A stretch of 5,243 bases of DNA from contig DFBR01000146.1 of the NCBI GenBank assembly GCA_002367375.1, forward strand, positions 1 through 5,243, written 5' to 3'. The notes under the pieces were generated by a model. It saw only the letters and a list, made by a program, of their open reading frames with translations, did no database searches and was not told where the DNA came from. The translations under genes were made by a program, and so were the position numbers. The DNA is from Erythrobacter sp. UBA3075 (GTDB lineage: Bacteria > Pseudomonadota > Alphaproteobacteria > Sphingomonadales > Sphingomonadaceae). Within the stretch, counting starts at the first letter, position 1. Each line of letters begins with the position of its first letter. Below are positions 4,702 to 5,243 of the stretch, piece after piece.

Positions 4702-5243
4702 ATGGCAAAAGGCAATACACCCAAGGCAATTCGCGGAACGCAGGACATTTTCGGTGCTGATGCGGAGGCGTTCGCCTTCGTGGCCGAGACATTTGAGCGG
4801 GTGCGCAAGCTGTATCGCTTTCGCCGCGTGGAAATGCCGGTGTTTGAAAAGACCGAAGTGTTCAGCCGCGCGATTGGCGAGACGACCGATGTTGTTTCCA
4901 AGGAAATGTACTCGTTCGAGGATCGCGGTGGGGACTCGCTGACGCTGCGGCCCGAATTCACTGCCGGGATCGCGCGCGCCTATCTCACCAATGGCTGGCA
5001 GCAGCACGCGCCGTTGAAGGTCGCAACGCACGGGCCGCTGTTCCGTTACGAGCGCCCGCAAAAGGGCCGCTATCGTCAGTTCCACCAGATCGACGCTGAG
5101 ATTATCGGCGCTGCCGAACCGCAGGCTGATGTGGAATTGCTGGCGATGGCCGACCAGCTGCTCAAGGAATTGGGCATCGAGGGCGTGACACTGCACCTCA
5201 ACACGCTGGGCGATGGCGACAGCCGCGAGGCATGGCGCGCGGC
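4702..5243 (+). CDS. hisS: Histidyl-tRNA synthetase (partial, C-terminus cut by window edge)
   Basis: This is a class II aminoacyl-tRNA synthetase that activates histidine with ATP and charges tRNA-His in the cytoplasm, releasing pyrophosphate. The first 180 codons are present. IRGTQDIFG (10-18) is the N-terminal HisRS motif. Motif 1 ends around [18 protein letters not shown] (43-60). [11 protein letters not shown] (82-92) is the catalytic loop following the insertion of class II motif 1, where PEFT replaces the PEGT of E. coli. Motif 2 is [19 protein letters not shown] (111-129), with the ATP-contacting Arg115. The His-specific RTAG-type motifs and the anticodon-binding domain lie beyond the edge. 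The ATG at 4702 has AAGGG 8 nt upstream and gives [12 protein letters not shown], a normal start. It diverges from ppa; this is a conserved essential gene with ordinary GC. Confidence 0.97.
   Translation, partial: MAKGNTPKAIRGTQDIFGADAEAFAFVAETFERVRKLYRFRRVEMPVFEKTEVFSRAIGETTDVVSKEMYSFEDRGGDSLTLRPEFTAGIARAYLTNGWQQHAPLKVATHGPLFRYERPQKGRYRQFHQIDAEIIGAAEPQADVELLAMADQLLKELGIEGVTLHLNTLGDGDSREAWRA

Noticed and set aside
4438..5196. 252-codon minus-strand ORF opposite hisS
   Set aside because: It is antisense to the well-supported hisS, runs through the long inverted repeat and into ppa, and shows no domain.

Overview
The window looks like a piece of an alphaproteobacterial chromosome, most likely Sphingomonadales (Erythrobacter/Sphingomonas-like). 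The basis is the form of RpoN, LptB, Ppa and HisS, the GC-rich codon use, and an intergenic repeat of a type I associate with sphingomonad genomes. It is mostly core genome, with a less ordinary stretch in the middle.

Left part (1-2208, minus strand): lptB, the ATPase of the lipopolysaccharide transporter, is followed by rpoN (sigma-54), which runs off the left edge and lacks its C-terminal end. The roughly 200 nt between them hold a palindrome-rich repeat that would be transcribed within the lptB-rpoN unit. The lptC/lptA genes that usually precede lptB in Proteobacteria are not upstream here. Instead a 164-nt divergent spacer leads to a small three-helix membrane protein of unknown function (2373-2762, plus). 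That spacer contains a sequence with exact -24/-12 spacing that resembles a sigma-54 promoter pointing at the membrane protein.

Middle (2763-3958): 500 nt with no convincing gene, lower in GC and containing several perfect inverted repeats. It is followed by a lone 204-aa papain-fold (C39/C70-like) cysteine peptidase with no signal peptide and no obvious partner. This is the most accessory-looking part of the window.

Right part (3959-5243): ppa (family I inorganic pyrophosphatase, minus) and hisS (histidyl-tRNA synthetase, plus, cut by the right edge) diverge from a 215-nt spacer. The spacer carries a very long inverted repeat: 28 perfect base pairs, extending to 36-nt arms with 33 Watson-Crick pairs. 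Both enzymes serve aminoacylation and macromolecule synthesis; Ppa removes the pyrophosphate that HisS releases. Conserved neighbourhood data would be needed to say the pairing is functional.

No rRNA, tRNA, CRISPR array or transposase gene was seen. There is no clear multi-gene novel system. The best leads are the orphan peptidase, the two palindromic elements and the sigma-54-like promoter.
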